The translations under genes were made by a program, and so were the position numbers. The notes under the pieces are model-generated. The model saw only the letters and a program-made list of their open reading frames with translations, did not search any database and had not been told where the DNA came from. Below, piece by piece: positions 59,704 through 64,000 of a stretch of DNA of 64,000 bases (within the stretch, counting starts at the first letter, position 1; the number at the start of each line of letters is the position of its first letter). Source of the DNA: Jejuia sp047345485 (lineage in GTDB: Bacteria; Bacteroidota; Bacteroidia; Flavobacteriales; Flavobacteriaceae); contig NZ_JBLFEN010000001.1 in assembly GCF_047345485.1 (NCBI RefSeq), positions 558,001-622,000 on the forward strand. Reading direction: 5' to 3'.

Positions 59704-60135
59704 TTGGAAATTACTTATAGTTTAAATGAAGTTGATGATGTAGCTAAAAAGCTCATTAATAATGTAGACGCTAAAACTATTTTATTATATGGTAAAATGG
59801 GTGTTGGAAAAACAACGCTCGTTAAACGTATAGCAAAAGCTTTAGGAAGTGACGATGACGTAAGTAGCCCCACCTATTCTATAGTTAATGAGTATAAAAT
59901 AAAAGATGGAATGTTATATCATTTTGATTTATATAGATTAAATGATATAGAAGAAGCCTTTAATTTTGGAATTGAAGACTATTTATATTCTAAACATTGG
60001 ATTGTAATAGAATGGCCAGAATTAATACAACAACTATTATTAAAAGAAAAATATAATAATGTGTTTTTAGAAGAAAAAACGCAAAATGTTAGAACACTAA
60101 AATTAACCAAACAAAAACAACCACAGCAAGAGTAA
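59704..60135 (+). CDS. tsaE: tRNA threonylcarbamoyladenosine ATPase TsaE
   Basis: A 143-residue protein with P-loop GKMGVGKTTLVKRI (about 30-43), SPTYSIVNEY near 59 and HFDLYRLNDIEEAFNFGIEDYL near 76-97. It couples ATP hydrolysis to t6A tRNA modification. The start codon is TTG at 59704. The next ATG would lose the P-loop, and the predicted mRNA start is just upstream. Confidence 0.94.
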   Translation: MEITYSLNEVDDVAKKLINNVDAKTILLYGKMGVGKTTLVKRIAKALGSDDDVSSPTYSIVNEYKIKDGMLYHFDLYRLNDIEEAFNFGIEDYLYSKHWIVIEWPELIQQLLLKEKYNNVFLEEKTQNVRTLKLTKQKQPQQE

Positions 60136-60255
60136 ACTTACATAACTACTACATACGATTAAAACGATACGGTAAATCCACAACATAATTTTTAAAAAAC
60201 TATGTTTTTAACATATTTTTAACATTTATACCTGTAAGCACCCCGATTCGTAACA

Positions 60256-60263
60256 TATATTTG
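60256..60263 (+). promoter_or_regulatory. Promoter -7 element upstream of the 47-aa ORF
   Basis: TATATTTG, a full -7 match, 30 bases before the ATG at 60294. Confidence 0.5.
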
Positions 60264-60293
60264 AGGTATTAATTAATTAAATCCCTTAAAGAA

Positions 60294-60437
60294 ATGAAAA
60301 TTAAAAAGTATGTTATTGCAACCGCAATTTTTGGAGGAATGTTATTTTTAGCTAACGCTGTTAACACTTACACTGTAGATGTTGAAGAAACAGCAAAAAT
60401 CGATAGAACGAGAATCAAACAAGCTCCAAACGGGTAA
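60294..60437 (+). CDS. Small secreted or membrane-anchored protein, 47 aa
   Basis: An ATG-TAA frame of 47 residues starting MKIKKYVIATAIFGGMLFLA with a signal-peptide/helix character, then VNTYTVDVEETAKIDRTRIK and ending QAPNG. The start is right after a consensus promoter, and the net design (basic start, hydrophobic core, short mature part) is coherent. The last 59 bases overlap the start of the next ORF in another frame, so only one of the two frames is used here unless translation is coupled. I know no family, though short signal-peptide proteins with an 'IDKTKV' motif are common in flavobacteria. Confidence 0.6.
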   Translation: MKIKKYVIATAIFGGMLFLANAVNTYTVDVEETAKIDRTRIKQAPNG

Positions 60438-60921
60438 AAAAAAATATATAACAGGAACTGTAATAGCTACTATAATAGCTATTACTCCTTATTTATTTTA
60501 TTTATATGAAAGTGTTCCACAAACAAAATTGTGGAGCACTTTTTTATTTGATTTTAATAGTAATTACTATGAAAGTGCGCAAACAGCTTTTTGGATTCTA
60601 ACTGGTAAAATTATACCCATTTATTTACTGTTGATATGGTTTTTCACATGTCGCCATTGGTGGTTTCATGTTTTACTAGTACCGATTGCAATGTATACAT
60701 TTCAAGTAATGAATATATTAAATGATGATTTATCATATGTTGATGAATTTCAAATGATTTATATGATTCCTATAATGGCTATTATCATTCCCTCTATCTA
60801 TTTGATAAGAGCTAGAATTTTTAATAAAATAAACGACGCTACAAAATCATTAGAAGAGTTTGAAGAGGAATTTAAAATATCTCCAAAAAACTTTTGGGAT
60901 AAAGTAAAACAGTATTTTTAA
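60379..60921 (+). CDS. Membrane protein of unknown function
   Basis: A 180-residue protein with four membrane helices (about residues 24-44, 62-80, 88-110 and 128-148) and a charged C-terminus (LEEFEEEFKISPKNFWDKVKQYF). The ATG at 60379 overlaps the preceding 47-aa ORF by 59 bases in another frame. The region before the first helix is Lys/Gln/Glu-rich and could be non-native, but no later start fits. It is followed directly by the convergent TonB receptor gene. Function is unknown. Confidence 0.7.
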   Translation: MLKKQQKSIERESNKLQTGKKKYITGTVIATIIAITPYLFYLYESVPQTKLWSTFLFDFNSNYYESAQTAFWILTGKIIPIYLLLIWFFTCRHWWFHVLLVPIAMYTFQVMNILNDDLSYVDEFQMIYMIPIMAIIIPSIYLIRARIFNKINDATKSLEEFEEEFKISPKNFWDKVKQYF

Positions 60922-60927
60922 TAATTA

Positions 60928-63351
60928 TTACTTTTCTAGTCTGTCACGTTCACCTAGTTCAATATCATCTTTTTTAACTTGAAGTCTATAATTACCAAAC
61001 TTATAATTAAAACCAACTACAAACAGTCTGTTTTCTAAATTAGAGTTTGAGAACCAATCTTGATTTAAGTATCTCGTAGTTTGAGTAAAATTTCTAGTGT
61101 TAAATAAGTCTCTAATTCCAATATTTAAAGAGGCTCTATTTTTCCAAAATGTTTTATTTAGGTTTATATCTACCCCTAATCTACTACTAATATCACTAGG
61201 GCCATTAAATATAGAGCTAATATAGTCTACACCAACATCAGCAGTTAAACTATTATCTTTTAAAAAATTAAAATAGTTAGTTACGTTTGCATATACAGAC
61301 CACCTTTCATTACTCAAGAGTTCGTTAGTACTACCAAGAGCAAAAAAATTATTTTCATAAAAAAATAGCGAGGATAACACATACAAATTCCAATGTTTGG
61401 TAATGCTTGTATAGGTAGTAAAGTCTAAACCATAAGATTCGTTATGGTCTATGTTCGTAAAAATGTATTTAAGCAATCTATTATCATTATCTTGAACAGG
61501 TAACTCCAATGTAGGGTTATTTTCGTAACGGTAATAAGCTTCAAACGTAAAAGTGTTATTAATTGTATAGCCTAAGATAAAACTATCATCAATTTCTGGC
61601 AATAAATTTGGATCTCCTGTTATAAAAGCGTTATCGTTTAAAAAATATCTAAACGGATTTAACTGTCTATATCTAGGTCTATATATGCGTTTATTATAAC
61701 TAAAATAAATCTCATCATCATTTTTTAATCTATTTAACACGTAAAAAGAGGGGAATAAATTTGTATAATTATTAATAGTTGTTGTGTTGTTGACTTGAGA
61801 TTGACCTTCAGTTTCTGTAATTTCAACTCTTAAACCTGCTTTTATACTCCAACGTTCCCAGTCTTTTTGATAGCTTGTATACGCAGCGTAATTTTTTTCA
61901 TCGTATATAAAAACATCAGAATTATTAAAATCTTCTTCTCTCGTTCCGTTTTCAAAACTAAATTGGTCTAAGATGTTATCAGAATCTATACGAACTGCTT
62001 TTAGTCCTATTTCTAATATTGAGCCGTCTTCAGAAGGTAATTTATAGTCTATTTGGCCCGTCACTAATTCAATTTCCTGATCAGAAAACGTTTGAAACCT
62101 ATTATCTCTAAAAGACGATGTTGTATTAGGTAGAAAATAACCCGTATCTACATTTTGAAATTCAGAAAAGTCATAATTAGTGTGATGCAAATCTATAGAT
62201 AATTGCTCATCCTCTCTTTTAAATTTATGAATATAACCCAAAGAAAAAGCAAGGTTAAATTTTTCAGAGACTAAATTATTAAAGGTTCTAAAAGAAGAGT
62301 CTAAAACCTTATTAGCCCCAAAAACGTCTGTTAAGCTATTAACTCGTGTTTTAGAATTATCTCTTGGCGCTATTAACGTATTTGCAGAAAAATTTAAACT
62401 ATTCCTATCATCAAAATCATAATTTAAAGTTCCTGTAATATTTTGGTTATCAGATTCTTTATCTCTTCTAAAATCGGTTTCCCAAGTAGATGTAACCGTA
62501 TTGTTATCAATAAAGTTAACCTCTTCTAAATTATTTCTAAAATCTTTTCGCGGGCTAATATTATAATTAACATAAGCACTTAATTTTTTAGATTTAAAAA
62601 AGTGACTTGTACCCAAAGAAAATTTTGGAAATTGAAATCCCTGTTGGTAATTTCCAAAAACACTACCATGATACCCTGCAATAATATTTTTACTTGTTTT
62701 TATGTTAAGTACTGCACCACCTTCGGCATCATATTTAGCTGGTGGGTTAGTTATAACTTCAATAGTTTTTATATTATTAGCTGGTGTAGCTTCTAACAGT
62801 TGCAATACTTCAGCACTTGATAAATGTACGCGCCTATCGTTAATATAAACTATAGGAGGTGTGTTTTTAACAGAAATTGAACCATCACTTACAATAACAC
62901 CAGGGGTGTGTTTTAACACATCTAAAACATTAGAGTTGGAGAGTGTAGAATTCTCTATATCAAAAATTAATCTATCAACTAAACGCTTTACTGTTGGTCG
63001 TTTTGCAGTGACTACCACACCTTCAAGATTTTCATACTGCTCATTTAAGATAATATCCTTAAAATTCACATTACCAATTAACTTAATTTTACTAGAAAAT
63101 TTGTTATATCCTAAATAACTGATTTTTATAATATAGGTTGATGGTTTTAAATTTTCCAACTTAAAAAAACCACTATCTTCAGTTGTTGTTCCTGAGATTA
63201 TATTAGAACCCACAGTATCCTCAATAACTACATTAGCATAAGGTATTGGTACATTGTTTTTATCTTTAACAACCCCTTCAATAATATAGCTTTGAGAGAA
63301 CCCTGTTAAGAAAGACAAAAAAAATAAGAGAGATGTAGTTATAAAACGCAT
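60928..63351 (-). CDS. TonB-dependent outer-membrane receptor, CarboxypepD-like domain
   Basis: An 807-residue outer-membrane protein with a signal peptide (to about 20), an N-terminal carboxypeptidase D regulatory-like beta domain (about 22-105: YIIEGVVKDKNNVPIPYANVVIEDT), a plug (LDVLKHTPGVIVSDGSISVKNT near 140) and a long outer-membrane beta-barrel (about 240-807, many aromatic-girdle strands). There is no SusD partner. It would import a ligand too large for porins, or act in signalling. Substrate unknown. Confidence 0.9.
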   Translation of the reverse strand: MRFITTSLLFFLSFLTGFSQSYIIEGVVKDKNNVPIPYANVVIEDTVGSNIISGTTTEDSGFFKLENLKPSTYIIKISYLGYNKFSSKIKLIGNVNFKDIILNEQYENLEGVVVTAKRPTVKRLVDRLIFDIENSTLSNSNVLDVLKHTPGVIVSDGSISVKNTPPIVYINDRRVHLSSAEVLQLLEATPANNIKTIEVITNPPAKYDAEGGAVLNIKTSKNIIAGYHGSVFGNYQQGFQFPKFSLGTSHFFKSKKLSAYVNYNISPRKDFRNNLEEVNFIDNNTVTSTWETDFRRDKESDNQNITGTLNYDFDDRNSLNFSANTLIAPRDNSKTRVNSLTDVFGANKVLDSSFRTFNNLVSEKFNLAFSLGYIHKFKREDEQLSIDLHHTNYDFSEFQNVDTGYFLPNTTSSFRDNRFQTFSDQEIELVTGQIDYKLPSEDGSILEIGLKAVRIDSDNILDQFSFENGTREEDFNNSDVFIYDEKNYAAYTSYQKDWERWSIKAGLRVEITETEGQSQVNNTTTINNYTNLFPSFYVLNRLKNDDEIYFSYNKRIYRPRYRQLNPFRYFLNDNAFITGDPNLLPEIDDSFILGYTINNTFTFEAYYRYENNPTLELPVQDNDNRLLKYIFTNIDHNESYGLDFTTYTSITKHWNLYVLSSLFFYENNFFALGSTNELLSNERWSVYANVTNYFNFLKDNSLTADVGVDYISSIFNGPSDISSRLGVDINLNKTFWKNRASLNIGIRDLFNTRNFTQTTRYLNQDWFSNSNLENRLFVVGFNYKFGNYRLQVKKDDIELGERDRLEK

Positions 63352-63528
63352 AGACTATTACTAAACAAAATTAGAACAATTAAATTGAAACTAAATGGGT
63401 AAATACCACATATTATTTGTTGCTTACTCTTACAAAATTAAATTAATAGGTAAAACAACTAAATAATTCTCTTTCAAAATATATAATACCCAAAAATATT
63501 TGTAATTTCAATTTTGCTAAATATACCT

Positions 63529-64000
63529 ATGATGTCTGAATCTTTGTCGCCATTTACTAAGCAACAACTACTTCCACAAGAAGAAAAACTAGAAATTTTA
63601 AAACATAAACGACAATTATATATTGGCGTACCAAAAGAAACTACGCACCAAGAGAATCGTATTTGCTTAACACCCGATGCTGTATCTGCTTTAGTAAGTA
63701 ATGGTCATAAAGTTTTAATTGAATCTGGAGCTGGAAAAGGAGCAAGATTTAGTGATAAAGATTATAGTGAAGCTGGGGCGAAAATCTCAAACGACACCTC
63801 CAAAGTATATTCGTGCCCAATGGTGTTAAAAGTAGAGCCACCAAGTTTAGAAGAAATTAATTTGATGAACCCGCAAGCAATTTTAATTTCTGCGTTACAA
63901 CTAAAAACAAGAACTAAGAAGTATTTTGAAGCTTTAGCCGCAAAACGTATTACAGCCTTAGCTTTTGAATTTATAAAAGATGAAGATGGTACATACCCTG
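63529..64000 (+). CDS. ald: Alanine dehydrogenase, N-terminal part (cut by window edge)
   Basis: An open frame from ATG 63529 (or 63532) to the window edge, about 157 residues. YIGVPKETTHQENRICLTPDAVSALVSNGHKVLIESGAG is the N-terminal signature of the alanine dehydrogenase/transhydrogenase family, then EPPSLEEINLMNPQAILISAL. It interconverts alanine and pyruvate with NAD. The first ~35 residues (SPFTKQQLLPQEEKLEIL) are an extension found in Bacteroidota members. Confidence 0.88.
   Translation, partial: MMSESLSPFTKQQLLPQEEKLEILKHKRQLYIGVPKETTHQENRICLTPDAVSALVSNGHKVLIESGAGKGARFSDKDYSEAGAKISNDTSKVYSCPMVLKVEPPSLEEINLMNPQAILISALQLKTRTKKYFEALAAKRITALAFEFIKDEDGTYP

Overview
The window looks like a chromosomal segment of a marine-type Flavobacteriaceae (Bacteroidota). 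The reasons are: very AT-rich DNA, many promoters of the Bacteroidota type (TTG, then a 17-23 base spacer, then TAnnTTTG), no obvious Shine-Dalgarno sites, a type IX secretion (T9SS) sorting domain and the T9SS regulator PorX, a fused lpxC/fabZ, a fused HAD-IGPD hisB, a fused hisIE and a carboxypeptidase-like TonB-dependent receptor. The genus cannot be fixed from the sequence. I see no tRNA, rRNA, CRISPR array or classical transposase.

Layout. 1-4.5 kb (minus): MFS transporter (cut by the window edge), family 9 glycosyltransferase, EamA transporter, SF2 helicase. 4.7-10 kb: aldo/keto reductase, a secreted protein, three tiny ORFs in tandem (two are near-identical), an ExbD without ExbB, and a fused E1 2-oxoacid dehydrogenase. 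10-15.6 kb (plus): a 2OG-Fe oxygenase, then a tightly packed set (SUI1-like factor, DUF1835 protein, nucleoside phosphorylase, solute-binding-like protein without a signal peptide), then a TlpA-like lipoprotein. 15.6-23.3 kb: NAD(P)HX repair enzyme, the thrABC operon behind a Thr-rich leader peptide, and a T9SS cargo protein. 23.4-25.7 kb: membrane proteins including a mechanosensitive channel. 25.9-30.9 kb (minus): leuCDAB. 31-37 kb: thioesterase, DUF72, DUF2461, MscS, Dps and hypotheticals. 37.3-46.2 kb (minus): a histidine operon hisG-D-C-B-H-A-F-IE plus truA, preceded by a complete attenuator. 46.4-50 kb: prohibitin, VWA membrane protein, fabG. 50.3-56.7 kb (minus): sucD and the lipid A cluster lpxD-lpxC/fabZ-lpxA-efp-lipoprotein-second lpxD. 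56.8-64 kb: HD hydrolase, porX, tsaE, small membrane proteins, TonB-dependent receptor, start of alanine dehydrogenase.

Three things stand out. First, the his operon carries a textbook attenuator (17-residue leader with three His codons, antiterminator, terminator), and thrA is preceded by a 33-residue leader ORF with ten Thr codons. Second, the gaps inside the his and leu operons are filled by two kinds of small repeat-bounded cassette. A GIY-YIG protein gene lies between two oppositely oriented copies of a CCTGAAA-yAAr-TTCAGG palindrome. An S23/Avd-like four-helix-bundle gene lies between oppositely oriented arrays of AGT/ACT heptamers. Gene-less copies of both repeat types sit in other gaps, which resembles an autonomous/non-autonomous mobile pair. 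Third, the tandem tiny ORFs at 6786-7187 form an unrecognised small-protein family with a TWNxKRRYR end.
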